64,000 nucleotides of DNA from Mariniflexile sp. AS56 (GCF_030552475.1 NZ_JAUPED010000008.1:1-64000); one strand, 5' to 3'; positions 1 to 8,897 are shown, numbered from the stretch's first letter. The notes: a model not told the origin generated them from the sequence alone. A program made the numbers and translations.

Positions 1-51
1 AATAATATTAAATTAAAAAAAGATAACTTTATAGAAGTTTTGGAAATTTAA
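1..51 (+). CDS. possible 3' end of a plus-strand gene (partial)
   Basis: An open frame enters from the left edge and runs 16 codons to a TAA, ending in FIEVLEI. It is too short to identify, and a frame of this length can occur by chance in AT-rich DNA. The only support is the terminator-like hairpin with a T tract on the plus strand about 35 bp downstream, which implies that a rightward transcript ends here. Neighbouring sequence left of the window would settle it. Confidence 0.3.
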   Translation, partial: NNIKLKKDNFIEVLEI

Positions 52-85
52 ACAGTTCTAACCAGGGGAAGCCTACAAGATAACC

Positions 86-116
86 CCTAAAACAGATTGT
101 TTTTAGGTTTTTTTTC
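86..116 (+). terminator. putative intrinsic terminator, rightward
   Basis: The arms cctaaaac (86-93) and gtttttagg (99-107) can pair around a short loop, and the hairpin is followed directly by eight T residues (108-115). Its position after the partial plus-strand frame at the left edge fits a terminator for that transcript. Confidence 0.5.
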
Positions 117-149
117 TGTTTACTTGAAGGATAGTTCATGTTTTTAAAT

Positions 150-200
150 AATAAAAATAACCACTAATTCCGCCTTAACAGGAGTAAATAGTGGCTATTT
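150..200 (-). terminator. putative terminator of the cupin gene
   Basis: A 12-bp inverted repeat (155-166 with 189-200) forms an AAATAGCCACTA / TAGTGGTTATTT stem on the minus strand with one G-U pair. The next stretch in the direction of transcription is T-rich. It lies about 25 bp after the stop of the leftward cupin gene. Confidence 0.5.
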
Positions 201-222
201 TATATTAATCTACGCTTAGTAA

Positions 223-1047
223 CTAATTATCGTCTTCTACATTATGAGTATTCAACCATTCCTCCCCCTTTTTATCTAAAAAGAAGTCCATCCAAACATA
301 ATACATGATTTTATCTTTTTCTACAGAAACCGAATGACTTGAACCTAGTGGTATGTGCAATACAGAATATTCTGGGAAACCCACTTTAGCATCATCTGCA
401 TAAACAACACAATCATTTTCTGAAAGCCCTAAAAATAATTGTTCAAGCATAGGGTGTTCATGGAAACCTACTTTATCTGGTCCCTTTGTTTGAACTGTTC
501 CCATGGCTATTCTAGGTATGTACTTATTAGGCAGTATAGTCCGACTTACTGTATTGGGGCTTTTAATAGGCTCTGTATATGACTTACAATCTGTGAATTT
601 TGCATAATATACATTTTGTGTGTGTTCTGCAGGGAACTCTTTTAAGTCTAATAGGTCTTGAGTTGTTAACTTACTCGATATTTTTAAGTAATGTAGGGTA
701 TCGTTTTTTGCTGTTTTAATAGTAATTTCTTTAGCTGAATTTGGTAATAAAATAGTTTCTGGGACTATTTCATAAGTGTTATTTGCCGCCATTACATTTC
801 CTTTACCTTTTACAAACAAGTATATTGTTTTATAGCCTTCTTTAGAATAATCTAGTAATGCATGTTCACTTGTAATAGCTACATGGGCAACATGAATTCC
901 TTTAATTTCGTTGTCTAAAATTGATTTGGAATATTGCTGTGTGTTTGTATGTAATTGTGTTTCTAAATTCTCAATAGGAATTTCTTGGCTATACACAGAA
1001 AGTGTCAACGCTAGTAGACACAGGAAAGTTGTTATGTGTTTTTTCAT
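223..1047 (-). CDS. secreted cupin-domain protein
   Basis: This 274-residue protein starts with a clear signal peptide (MKKHITTFLCLLALTLSVYSQ), so it is probably periplasmic. The C-terminal half has a cupin-like pattern: histidines in GFHEHPMLEQLFLG, then a glycine-rich turn and a later histidine in PLGSSHSVSV. These residues resemble the metal-binding set of the cupin-2 family. The N-terminal half is similar in strand pattern but has no clear metal ligands, so a bicupin layout is possible. It stands alone, with a hairpin after it and about 285 bp of unassigned DNA before it. Cupins cover many enzymes and sugar-binding proteins, so no substrate is proposed. Confidence 0.75.
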   Translation of the reverse strand: MKKHITTFLCLLALTLSVYSQEIPIENLETQLHTNTQQYSKSILDNEIKGIHVAHVAITSEHALLDYSKEGYKTIYLFVKGKGNVMAANNTYEIVPETILLPNSAKEITIKTAKNDTLHYLKISSKLTTQDLLDLKEFPAEHTQNVYYAKFTDCKSYTEPIKSPNTVSRTILPNKYIPRIAMGTVQTKGPDKVGFHEHPMLEQLFLGLSENDCVVYADDAKVGFPEYSVLHIPLGSSHSVSVEKDKIMYYVWMDFFLDKKGEEWLNTHNVEDDN

Positions 1048-1332
1048 TTTAATTAATTTTAGATAAGATAATATTTTTTTATAATCAACTTAAGCTAGAG
1101 GTCTCAATTTTATAATTAAATAGACTGGTATTGATAATAATAATAGAGACCTAGATCAAATAACTTTGGCCTTTGCTCAACTCCATACTTTGTAGACACC
1201 TCTAATTCTAATACATTAGGAGCGAATACTGTAATTTCCGGTTTTCTTCTAACACTTTTATATCATCTTATAAACATAAACCTACTAAATAAAGCTCACC
1301 GTTTCTTATATTCATTTAAAGAATAGCTCGTT

Positions 1333-2550
1333 TTATTCCAAAAGTTCGGTATCAAAAATTACTTCGCCTGCAACTGTTTTATGCACTGGACATTTGGAAG
1401 CAATTTCCTTTAAACGTTTTTTTTGTGCGTCATCTAGATTTCCAACAAATTTTAATTTTTTAGAAATATGGTCCAAATACCCAGGCTCTTCAACATCCAA
1501 TTGCAATTCATCACTATGTTTTTTTGCATGAGATATGTAAACAAATACTTCCTGTAAATCCCATTTTTTACGTTCAGCATATAATTTCAAGGTCATAACG
1601 GTACAGCTTGCAATGGCGGCATTAAGATACTCGTAGGGCGATGGACCAAAATCGTCACCACCAACACTCACGGGTTCATCGGCAATAAAACTATGTTTCT
1701 TGGTTTGTAATTGGGTTGTGAAGTTATTCTCGGTTATATCGAGATGCGCAACCAACTGCTCTCCTCCTGTTTGTAACATATCATTATCAGCAGGTTCAAA
1801 ATATCGCTGTACCCAGGTACCAATCATATTACCTGCATAAACACTATCGCGTTCATTACTTAATAGGTGGTCGGCTTGGTCTAAACTCACGAAGCTTTTT
1901 GGGTGGTGGGCTTCGTGGTATAATTTATGTGCGTTTTCAATGCCCACAACCTCGTCAAAAGGCGCATGCATTATTAAAAGAGGTTTGCGTAAATTTTTAG
2001 TGATTTCCGCTAAATCGGTTTTACCAAAATCGTCTACAAATTCTTGGTTTATTTTAAACGGCCGTCCACCAATATGAACTTCAACTTCTCCTTTTTCTTG
2101 AACTTCAGCAACACTGTGTGAAAATAAATGCGTGACATGATTTGAAGTTGCTGGAGCCCCAATAGTAGCTACTGCTTTAATAGTATTCAATTTTGAAGCT
2201 GCGACAATTACAGCGGCACCACCTAAGGAATGCCCCACCAAAAGGCTTGGTGCTTTATAATGTGTCTCTAGATACTTGCTCACATCTAACAAATCATTAA
2301 TATTTGACGAAAAATGACTTTCAGAAAACGCGCCTTCACTCCTGCCTAATCCTGTAAAATCAAACCGAATCACACCAAAACCATGTTTAGTTAAAGCCCT
2401 ACTAATATTCTTCACTGCATTTAAGGTACTATTACACGTAAAACAATGTGCAAATATGGCGTATTGTGAAGGTTTTTGATTAGCGGGTAATTCTAAAAGC
2501 GCATGAAGTTCGTAACCATTTCTATTTTCTATTTTCAGTTTTGTATTCAT
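1333..2550 (-). CDS. alpha/beta hydrolase - OsmC family fusion protein
   Basis: This 405-residue protein has two domains. Residues 1-255 are an alpha/beta hydrolase with the nucleophile elbow GHSLGG (Ser108), an acid in APFDEVVG and a histidine in QADHLL. Residues about 265-405 are an OsmC-type domain with the two conserved redox cysteines, one in AIASCTVMT and one in SKCPVHKT. OsmC proteins reduce organic hydroperoxides with a cysteine pair. The fusion is a recognised bacterial architecture whose substrate is not established. It starts 8 bp after the stop of the MsrA-like gene and is probably the last gene of a redox-repair operon. Confidence 0.88.
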   Translation of the reverse strand: MNTKLKIENRNGYELHALLELPANQKPSQYAIFAHCFTCNSTLNAVKNISRALTKHGFGVIRFDFTGLGRSEGAFSESHFSSNINDLLDVSKYLETHYKAPSLLVGHSLGGAAVIVAASKLNTIKAVATIGAPATSNHVTHLFSHSVAEVQEKGEVEVHIGGRPFKINQEFVDDFGKTDLAEITKNLRKPLLIMHAPFDEVVGIENAHKLYHEAHHPKSFVSLDQADHLLSNERDSVYAGNMIGTWVQRYFEPADNDMLQTGGEQLVAHLDITENNFTTQLQTKKHSFIADEPVSVGGDDFGPSPYEYLNAAIASCTVMTLKLYAERKKWDLQEVFVYISHAKKHSDELQLDVEEPGYLDHISKKLKFVGNLDDAQKKRLKEIASKCPVHKTVAGEVIFDTELLE

Positions 2551-2558
2551 AATTAGCT

Positions 2559-3071
2559 TTATTTTATATGTGTCAATGCTTCTATTATAGTTACAGAAGT
2601 AAATTGCTGAATTAACAGTTTCAATTTTGGATTGATGTATGTTTCACAAAACGGTTTCTGTGGATTTTTTAAATAATAATTTTTAATAGCCTCATGAGAC
2701 GCTTTAAAATTTTTGAATGCCAAAGTCTGTGTGATTATCTCATTGTTAAATTTCGATTGTAAACTTCTAATGGTTTCTTTAATAGGTTCTGAATCTTCTG
2801 CATTAAAATAATAAACGGCAGAACGGTATTTTTCACGCATACTATGTTGAGATGTACTCTTATGTGTATATAAATGAATTTCTATTAGAATTTCTAATGA
2901 AATTTCTTCCGCATTATATGTAACAATCACTGCTTCTGAAAACTCTTGAGCTTCACCTTCTGAAGCAATCCACCCTTGCTCTACAACAGAAACACCTTTT
3001 AACATTTGAAAAACAGCTTCGGTACACCAATGGCAGCCACCTCCAAACCCTATTTTTTGTATAGGTTTCAA
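2559..3071 (-). CDS. MsrA-family protein with a CHWC active site
   Basis: This is a divergent member of the peptide methionine-(S)-sulfoxide reductase family, 170 residues. The usual GGCFWG signature is replaced by GGGCHWC, so Cys13 would be the nucleophile and Cys16 an extra cysteine three residues later. Family marks that remain are the following Glu (TEAVF), the YRSA segment and a C-terminal [11 protein letters not shown] segment that supplies a likely resolving cysteine. Its start overlaps the end of the aldo/keto reductase gene by 4 bp (ATGA), so the two are translationally coupled. A canonical MsrA is encoded upstream in the same cluster, so this copy may have a different substrate or reductant. 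Confidence 0.82.
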   Translation of the reverse strand: MKPIQKIGFGGGCHWCTEAVFQMLKGVSVVEQGWIASEGEAQEFSEAVIVTYNAEEISLEILIEIHLYTHKSTSQHSMREKYRSAVYYFNAEDSEPIKETIRSLQSKFNNEIITQTLAFKNFKASHEAIKNYYLKNPQKPFCETYINPKLKLLIQQFTSVTIIEALTHIK

Positions 3072-4027
3072 TTCCAGGCTAGTTCTTTACGCTCTTGCCA
3101 GTACGCTTCCGCAGATATACCAAAGGCACTTAATTGCTCCACTTCTGAAGTTGATAGCATAAATGTATCCGCTTTAAGATTTGATGCCATGTGCTCGGAG
3201 TTGTTTGCACCACTTAAAACCGTTGCTCCTAAAAAATAATCCATACAGTAACGTAAGGCTACTGCATCGATACCAACTTGGTGTTTTTCTGCTAAAACCT
3301 TCATAAAACTATATAAATTGGTGTAATTTGAATAGTTATCATTTGGTATTAAGCGTCCATTAGCCAAGGCTTCTTTTATTATAAACGGACCTTCTAATTC
3401 CTGTAATGCTTCTTTTAAAATTGCTACACTTTGATCTAATACATTAAAAGTACATTGATAAGATTGAAATAATTTTTCACCATCAATCTCAATTTTTAAT
3501 GCCTTTTTAAGCACTTCTACTTGATTCGACCCCGTAGTTGTTAAGCCAATAATAAGTCCGTTTTCAATTTTCAACTCATGTAAACGTCGTAAAACGGCCT
3601 CATTCTCTAAAACTCCGGTATCCAAAGTAGCCGAGTGTATTTGGTATATTTTTAAATTAGGTGCTAATTTTTTTGAGAATATCCACTGCTCATTCAACTT
3701 ATTTAAGGAATGCTCTTTAACTTCATGTTGTGTGGCATCAGGATTAAAATTTGCAACATAAGTGTAACCCCATTTTGTTGACACAACTATGGAAGGATCA
3801 TTTTTTTGATGTACCCAATCGACTAGTAACTCTTCTGCAATACCGTAGCCTGGAGAAGTATCAAAAAAACGGATTCCTTTGTTATAGGCGTCTTCAAGTA
3901 CTTCTAAACCATTAGCTTTAAATGCTGGTAGCGAGAATGGCTCTTCTTCCTTATTTTGCTTCAGGTTTATGTAAAGTGGCCTCCCAATGGCTGCTGTTCC
4001 AAACCCTATCTTACTTTTTTCTTTCAT
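3068..4027 (-). CDS. aldo/keto reductase
   Basis: This is a 319-residue TIM-barrel oxidoreductase of the NAD(P)H-dependent aldo/keto reductase superfamily. It opens with the family motif IGFGTAAIG. The catalytic tetrad is visible as Asp56 (RFFDTSPGYG), Tyr61, Lys85 (STKWGY) and His131 (YQIHSA). The overall look is closest to the aldose/galactose dehydrogenase branch, but substrate cannot be read from sequence. It sits between two MsrA-family genes, 15 bp after one and overlapping the other by 4 bp, so a role in clearing reactive carbonyls or in redox repair is a reasonable inference. Confidence 0.88.
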   Translation of the reverse strand: MKEKSKIGFGTAAIGRPLYINLKQNKEEEPFSLPAFKANGLEVLEDAYNKGIRFFDTSPGYGIAEELLVDWVHQKNDPSIVVSTKWGYTYVANFNPDATQHEVKEHSLNKLNEQWIFSKKLAPNLKIYQIHSATLDTGVLENEAVLRRLHELKIENGLIIGLTTTGSNQVEVLKKALKIEIDGEKLFQSYQCTFNVLDQSVAILKEALQELEGPFIIKEALANGRLIPNDNYSNYTNLYSFMKVLAEKHQVGIDAVALRYCMDYFLGATVLSGANNSEHMASNLKADTFMLSTSEVEQLSAFGISAEAYWQERKELAWN

Positions 4028-4042
4028 TTAGACTTTTTATGT

Positions 4043-4549
4043 TCAAGAAGCTGTTTCATTTAAAAAAGTATCGAAACGTTCAAAATGACAGGTGTATCCA
4101 TCTGGTTTTCGAAGTAAGTAATCTTGATGTTCTGGTTCTGCTGCCCAAAAAGTTGTAAAAGGCTCTAACGTTGTTACAATCTTTCCTTCCCATTTATTGG
4201 AATCATCAACAATTTTTATAATTTCTTCTGCAATCGCTTTTTCTTCTTCATTTTGAAAAAATATAGCAGAACGGTAACTAGACCCTAAATCATTTCCTTG
4301 CCTATCTAGCGTTGTTGGATTGTGAATTCTATAGAAATAGTCTAGAATATCTCTAAAATTAGTTTCATTCTCATCATAGGTTAATTCTAGACCTTCAGCA
4401 TGCCCCGGGTGGTTGCGATACGTTGGGTTGTCGTTTTCACCACCAAGATAACCTACTTCTGTATCTTTAATACCTGGTCGTATTCTAAATAAATCTTCCA
4501 TTCCCCAAAAACAGCCACCTGCTATATATACTTTTTTATAATTGCTCAT
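4043..4549 (-). CDS. msrA: peptide methionine-(S)-sulfoxide reductase MsrA
   Basis: A canonical MsrA that repairs oxidised methionine, 168 residues. It has the active-site motif GGCFWGMED, the segments EVGYLGG and HNPTTLDRQGND, and a C-terminal GYTCHFERF cysteine. The frame is open to an ATG at 4594, but ATG 4549 is preferred. MsrA proteins begin a few residues before the GGCFWG motif, and the longer start would lie on top of a promoter-like -7 element (4592-4599). It is the first gene of the msrA - aldo/keto reductase - msrA-like - hydrolase/OsmC cluster. Confidence 0.93.
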   Translation of the reverse strand: MSNYKKVYIAGGCFWGMEDLFRIRPGIKDTEVGYLGGENDNPTYRNHPGHAEGLELTYDENETNFRDILDYFYRIHNPTTLDRQGNDLGSSYRSAIFFQNEEEKAIAEEIIKIVDDSNKWEGKIVTTLEPFTTFWAAEPEHQDYLLRKPDGYTCHFERFDTFLNETAS

Positions 4550-4591
4550 TTTGTATTGTTTTAAAATTATAATTCTATTAAAATTAAGAGT

Positions 4592-4599
4592 CAAAGTTA
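4592..4599 (-). promoter_or_regulatory. putative -7 promoter element of msrA
   Basis: The minus strand reads TAACTTTG, an exact match to the Bacteroidota -7 consensus TAnnTTTG. It is 43 bp before the chosen msrA start. No good -33 TTTG was found at the usual spacing, so support is only partial. Confidence 0.4.
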
Positions 4600-4841
4600 G
4601 GCATTAGTCCATTAATTAATAATAAAAAGCACCTTTGATATGCTCCAATTCATAGAATAAGAACAACATCGTGTTCCAAATAAATTAGAAGTGTAATTAA
4701 ATGAATTGTGACACTAATGTACTCTCTAAATTATAGTCCGTAATTTTAGATTGAACTTACAATGAATCCTTTTGACTTATGTAAATTTAAAGATAAGAGT
4801 TATTTTTTGAGGAATAAAACTAAAAATATGCAGCGAGTAAC

Positions 4842-4979
4842 TTAATACTTACCATCAATCTCTTTAGCCCTTTTTGAGTACCCCACATGCTTACCGAAGA
4901 AATAACCTATTAAAAACATAACAATAGGTACTAATAACATTAAAACTACTTGTGGCATGGCTATAGCAATTGGTGTCAT
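4842..4979 (-). CDS. small single-span membrane protein (45 residues)
   Basis: A complete short frame from ATG (4977-4979) to TAA (4842-4844). The product has one hydrophobic segment at about residues 9-28 (PQVVLMLLVPIVMFLIGYFF), followed by a charged tail, GKHVGYSKRAKEIDGKY. This is the pattern of a small integral membrane protein with a cytoplasmic basic tail. It lies alone in the roughly 700-bp gap between msrA and the response regulator. I do not recognise the family and cannot show conservation, but the combination of a real membrane span and a basic tail is unlike random AT-rich translation. The rest of the gap shows only the terminator near 5100. Confidence 0.5.
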   Translation of the reverse strand: MTPIAIAMPQVVLMLLVPIVMFLIGYFFGKHVGYSKRAKEIDGKY

Positions 4980-5094
4980 GGTTTTTGTTTTTTATAAGCA
5001 CCTACTTCCGTTTAAAGTCCCTTTTCGGTTTGTTCTGACTAAAGAACAAATGTAACCCCACTATCGTTTTAATCTTTACGGTTAACCATAACGA

Positions 5095-5129
5095 CAAAAA
5101 AAAAGAGCACGCTTAAAAAGCGTGCTCTT
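5095..5129 (-). terminator. strong intrinsic terminator of the two-component operon
   Basis: A perfect 10-bp stem, aagagcacgc (5103-5112) with gcgtgctctt (5120-5129), has a 7-base loop. On the minus strand it is followed directly by a run of T. It lies about 115 bp after the response regulator stop. Confidence 0.85.
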
Positions 5130-5242
5130 GAGTTTACCCCCCCAAATTCTTGCTAACATGCAAAAAAGGTATTAATAGCATACCAAAGGTAGACACTATT
5201 GGTTGCTACTTTTTACGGAAATCCGTAATGGTTTAAATTATT

Positions 5243-5908
5243 TTAAATAAGTCCCAAATCTTTTACAATCGCCACTAGGTGAATGGCGTTATTGGCCTTA
5301 AACTGGACACGTAATTTGTTTAGACGTTTTTCAATAGAACTTAAACTATTTGGTGATATGTGCTGTGTTTTTAAATATTTACTAATCTCATCTTGAGATA
5401 AACCTTTTGATAATTGCCTTACTAACTCTATATCGAAATTATCTATTTCCAACTCGTTTTTAGGACTCAAGGCTGCGATAACTTCGGGCGACAAATAGGT
5501 TTCGTTATTAAAAACCGCATGGACGGCATTTGTTAATTCGGTTAAACCTCTTCTACTTTTGCATACATAAGCATCCACATGGTAGTCGTTTATTAAAGTG
5601 CGTACCCTTTGCAGGCGGTCTTCTACAGAATACACAATTACTTTTATATGAGGGTATTCCTTTTTTATGGCTTTTGCCAGATCTTCACCCGACTCGAATT
5701 TCTGCGTGCGATGGTCTTGTTTAAAAGATAAATCGGTAATAAGAAGTTCGTAAGGTGCTGCATCTAACTCTCCTTTCTTAATTTTCAAATAAGCATCATC
5801 GCAGTACTGCGCTTGCTGTATTTCTGATATACCCAAATCTGTTAGTAATGTATAAACGCCTTTATGTATATCGTCCATATCTTCAGAAACCAAAACTTTT
5901 GTAAACAT
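5243..5908 (-). CDS. LuxR-type DNA-binding response regulator
   Basis: This 221-residue protein has an N-terminal receiver domain and a C-terminal LuxR-like helix-turn-helix. The receiver shows the acidic pocket (VSEDMDD), the phospho-acceptor Asp59 (LLITDLSF), a conserved Ser (VIVYSVED) and Lys (YVCKSRRG). The HTH has the GerE-like pattern GLSQDEISKYL ending in NNAIHLVAIVKDLGLI. The frame is open to an ATG at 5974 inside the kinase gene. ATG 5908 is chosen because the receiver begins there and it lies 4 bp after the kinase stop. It is the cognate partner of the upstream histidine kinase; the target genes are unknown. Confidence 0.9.
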   Translation of the reverse strand: MFTKVLVSEDMDDIHKGVYTLLTDLGISEIQQAQYCDDAYLKIKKGELDAAPYELLITDLSFKQDHRTQKFESGEDLAKAIKKEYPHIKVIVYSVEDRLQRVRTLINDYHVDAYVCKSRRGLTELTNAVHAVFNNETYLSPEVIAALSPKNELEIDNFDIELVRQLSKGLSQDEISKYLKTQHISPNSLSSIEKRLNKLRVQFKANNAIHLVAIVKDLGLI

Positions 5909-5912
5909 GCTC

Positions 5913-7571
5913 TTAAATTGTAATTGTTGCTTTAAATCCACTATTGGGTTCAGAATCAAAGATAATTGTTCCATTTATAGATGCCATACGGTTTTCCGTA
6001 TTCAGTAAACCATTGTGCTTTAAAACCTTGCATCCAATACCATTATCTTTATAATCGATTACTATTTTATTCTTAGTTAGACTAAAACTTATAAGTACAA
6101 TAGATGCTTTACTATGCTTTCGCATGTTCGTCATTAATTCTTGCAAAACCCTGTAAATTGTAGCTCTTTTTAAATCGGGAACACCTTGCCAGTTTATAGC
6201 CGATAGATTTTTCGCTATAACTCCCACTTCTTCAGATTTGTAGCTAATTAATAAATCGTAGAGTAAGTCGTTAAAATTCCCCTTCACATTAATAGCACTA
6301 ATCCCTTTGGAAATATCTCTGGTACGTGTATATATTTTTTCCAGATCGTCCAGTAAATCGTCTTTGTTATTTGAATTATTTTGAAGCTTGGTCATGGCAT
6401 GATACACATCGTTAGCCACCTCGTCGTGCACTTTCTTAGAAATTCTAGATTCAGTCGTGTAAACGACTTGAAGTTTATCCTTTCTGTGTTTAGATTTAAG
6501 TATAATCCATAAAAACAGCGCACTTAACAAAACAACAAACATTAAAAACAGATATACCAATTTTAGCTTTCTTTGCTTTTCTTGTTGAAGTTCGCTCTCT
6601 ACTACTAATTTTTCCTTTTCGCCTATATTGTATTTAATTGCTGCAAACTTGTTTTCTTGTAACTGCTTCGTTTTTTCTGATTCTAAACTTAGTTTTAAGT
6701 AATTCTCAATAACAGGATTTTTATCTTGTTTTAATAGCAACTTCATAGCCTCTAATTGGTATATAGGACTATTTAAGGTATTTGCAATAGTTTGAACTTT
6801 TAGTGAATACTCCCGAGATTCAGGTAACATATCACGATCAAAATAGTATAAAGCCATATGCCTGTAACTAGAAAAAAGACCAGGTAGATCTTCTGTTTTC
6901 TTTCTAATATCTAGAGCCAACATCATATTCTTAATAGCCATTGCATTACCAACCTTCGATTGAAAATAGCCTAAATTATCTAAATAAGTTGCCTGAATAT
7001 ATGGGTCTTTTAAATTTAATACTTCCTTATAATATGAATCCAATTCGGTGATAGCACTATCATACTGTTCTTGGTCTGCATAGATGTTGGCCATATTATT
7101 TACAATAGCTACTTTATCAACCAAATGCGCATTTAACACGAGTGCCTGCTTATAATAACGCAAGGCATTATTAAAGTCTTCAATTTTTCTGTAAAGCATC
7201 CCTAATTGGTTTAATAAACGCTGTCTAGGCTCTATGGCTTTGGGGTTGTTTTTTATAGGATCTAAAAGTTTGAACGCCTTAATGGTTGTTGCCTCACTTT
7301 CATAAGGAAACCCCATTTTAAACTGGCCTAAAGCTATAAGTTCAAGATAATAGGCTGCACCAATAGTATCATTCCGTTTCAAGGCTTCTTTTGACTTGTT
7401 CTCAAAAAAACCGAAGGCTTTACTAGTAACCTCCATGTTTTTTATTTCATTTATAGAATTATAATAAATGAGCGTACTATCTTTTATATTTTGAGATACT
7501 ACAGGAACGTTAAACATGCAATGAATAACTATAAAACAAAAAAAGAGTCGCGACTTTTTATTTAACTTCAT
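5913..7571 (-). CDS. TPR-containing sensor histidine kinase
   Basis: This 552-residue sensor kinase begins with a signal peptide, followed by a periplasmic region of TPR-like helical repeats (about residues 60-330, for example the NALRYYKQALVLN repeat). One membrane span follows (about 340-362, VYLFLMFVVLLSALFLWIIL). The cytoplasmic part has a HisKA_3-type dimerisation helix with the phospho-accepting His382 in KKVHDEVAND. An HATPase domain follows with an N-box (LQELMTNMRKHSKAS) and a G1 box (DYKDNGIGCKV). This build is common in Bacteroidota NarL/LuxR-type systems. It is co-transcribed with the response regulator, 4 bp upstream of it. Confidence 0.92.
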   Translation of the reverse strand: MKLNKKSRLFFCFIVIHCMFNVPVVSQNIKDSTLIYYNSINEIKNMEVTSKAFGFFENKSKEALKRNDTIGAAYYLELIALGQFKMGFPYESEATTIKAFKLLDPIKNNPKAIEPRQRLLNQLGMLYRKIEDFNNALRYYKQALVLNAHLVDKVAIVNNMANIYADQEQYDSAITELDSYYKEVLNLKDPYIQATYLDNLGYFQSKVGNAMAIKNMMLALDIRKKTEDLPGLFSSYRHMALYYFDRDMLPESREYSLKVQTIANTLNSPIYQLEAMKLLLKQDKNPVIENYLKLSLESEKTKQLQENKFAAIKYNIGEKEKLVVESELQQEKQRKLKLVYLFLMFVVLLSALFLWIILKSKHRKDKLQVVYTTESRISKKVHDEVANDVYHAMTKLQNNSNNKDDLLDDLEKIYTRTRDISKGISAINVKGNFNDLLYDLLISYKSEEVGVIAKNLSAINWQGVPDLKRATIYRVLQELMTNMRKHSKASIVLISFSLTKNKIVIDYKDNGIGCKVLKHNGLLNTENRMASINGTIIFDSEPNSGFKATITI

Positions 7572-7799
7572 GCCTCCAAAATACTAACTATTTTTTCTAC
7601 AATGAGCCTTGTTATTCCCAATTTTTGGATGGGTATCTTTTCGGAAAAATCAAACTACTAGCATTCAAGTTGATGAGTTGAAACAATTCTCATTATTCAG
7701 AGTCATTTAATGTTCAAAAAACAACATGATACTTTTCTGTTGATATTGGCTGAAAAAATAATTAAATTCGTATACAACAGGTTGAAGCACCAAATACAG

Positions 7800-8399
7800 A
7801 TGAAAAAAGTAAGTTCAGTTGAAGAATACATTGAGGAAAACAACCATTTTAGCGAAGCATTAACTCTTTTGCGAGGTCTTTTTACCAGTACCGAGTTAGA
7901 GGAATCTATTAAATGGAATGCACCCGTTTATGCACTTAACGGAAAAAACGTGATGGGTTTAGGCGCATTCAAACAGCATTTTGGAATTTGGTTTTTTAAT
8001 GGTGTGTTTCTAAAAGATGAAAAAAAACTCCTAGAAAAGGCTCAAGAAAAAACAAAAGCCTTACGACAAATGCGCTTTGAATCTATAGATAATATTGATA
8101 AAAACACAGTGTTGGCTTACATAAAAGAAGCCATTGAAAATCAAAAATTAGGAAAGGAGATAAAACCAAGCAAAACAACTCCAAAGGATATTATAGTGCC
8201 GCCCGAACTTGGAAACTGCTTCAAAGACCATGTAGCATTACGGGATGCCTTTAAGTCACTATCACCTAGTAAACAGCGTGAATATTGCGCCTTTATTACC
8301 GATGCCAAACGAGATGCTACAAAACAAACCCGCTTAGAAAAAATAACACCCATGATTTTACAAGGAGTTGGCTTACACGATAAATATAAAAACTGCTAA
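7800..8399 (+). CDS. DUF1801/YdeI-like protein
   Basis: This 199-residue cytoplasmic protein has two parts. The N-terminal part (to about residue 115) matches the DUF1801 pattern, with an EESIKWNAPVYALNGKNV segment and GIWFFNG. The C-terminal part (about 130-199) resembles the YdeI/OmpD-associated domain, with LSPSKQREYCAFITDAKRDATKQTR. The frame is open to ATG 7710, but the upstream 30 residues are not family-like, so ATG 7800 (MKKVSSVEEYI) is preferred. No enzymatic role is established for the family. It is a single gene ending in a strong hairpin. Confidence 0.82.
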   Translation: MKKVSSVEEYIEENNHFSEALTLLRGLFTSTELEESIKWNAPVYALNGKNVMGLGAFKQHFGIWFFNGVFLKDEKKLLEKAQEKTKALRQMRFESIDNIDKNTVLAYIKEAIENQKLGKEIKPSKTTPKDIIVPPELGNCFKDHVALRDAFKSLSPSKQREYCAFITDAKRDATKQTRLEKITPMILQGVGLHDKYKNC

Positions 8400-8402
8400 A
8401 TA

Positions 8403-8434
8403 AAAAAAAGTTCCGATGTCTCGGAACTTTTTTT
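8403..8434. terminator. bidirectional intrinsic terminator
   Basis: The arms aaaaaagttccga (8404-8416) and tcggaacttttttt (8421-8434) are perfectly complementary around a 4-base loop, with A and T tracts on either side. It serves the two convergent genes that end at 8399 and 8439. Confidence 0.88.
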
Positions 8435-8438
8435 ATGT

Positions 8439-8897
8439 TTAAAACAATCCGACGCGTACATTAGGAGTTGCTACTCTTACACCCGCGCTAACACTGCTAG
8501 AGCGTCTTGGATATCTTTGATTGTAATGTTCATGATAACCATAATAGTAAAAGGATGCATGACCGTAATAACTTGCACTATGGTGACAATGTGAATCACA
8601 ATGGCTATAATGCGATTTGTACGCGTCCTTTTTACCTTTTACATAGGCTTTATGCGCTTTTTTGTCTTGGCGCTTTAAATCCTTCTCATAAGCTTGTTGT
8701 TCTTTCCAAAAGGCCTCCTCTTCTGCTTTAGTCTCTGCAACAAATTGTTGTTCATACTTAGCGTCTTCATAAGCCCGGTTTTGGTAATACGACTGCTTAT
8801 CTACTTTGGTTTCACTTGCTATTTTGGTTTCTTGTGCATATCCTACAGAAACCAAACTAACGGCTACAATTGATACTACTATTTTAAATAATTTCAT
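8439..8897 (-). CDS. secreted Lys/His/Tyr-rich hypothetical protein
   Basis: This 152-residue protein has a signal peptide (MKLFKIVVSIVAVSLVSVGYAQ). The mature part starts with a charged, helix-prone stretch rich in Lys, Glu and Gln (residues about 23-92). A short His/Cys/Tyr-rich segment (about 93-130, containing HYSHCDSHCHHSASYYGHAS) and an Arg/Ser/Val tail follow. No known domain is recognised. The His/Cys cluster could bind metal, but this is inference. It is a stand-alone gene with a strong terminator directly after the stop. Confidence 0.72.
   Translation of the reverse strand: MKLFKIVVSIVAVSLVSVGYAQETKIASETKVDKQSYYQNRAYEDAKYEQQFVAETKAEEEAFWKEQQAYEKDLKRQDKKAHKAYVKGKKDAYKSHYSHCDSHCHHSASYYGHASFYYYGYHEHYNQRYPRRSSSVSAGVRVATPNVRVGLF

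Noticed and set aside
1048-1332. Possible small gene or RNA between the cupin and hydrolase-OsmC genes
   Set aside because: No frame with sensible composition, no hairpin with a T tract and no promoter match could be supported.
3006-4158. Plus-strand open frames across the msrA/aldo-keto reductase cluster
   Set aside because: They overlap clear minus-strand genes and do not resemble any family.
4550-4594. Longer N-terminus for MsrA from ATG 4594
   Set aside because: The extra 15 residues are not family-like, and the start would overlap a -7 promoter-like element.
5909-5974. Longer N-terminus for the response regulator from ATG 5974
   Set aside because: It would overlap the kinase gene by about 60 bp and add residues before the first strand of the receiver domain. 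ATG 5908 fits the domain and lies 4 bp after the kinase stop.
7710-7799. Longer N-terminus for the DUF1801 protein from ATG 7710
   Set aside because: The 30 extra residues do not fit the family, and the internal Met at 7800 starts the domain.
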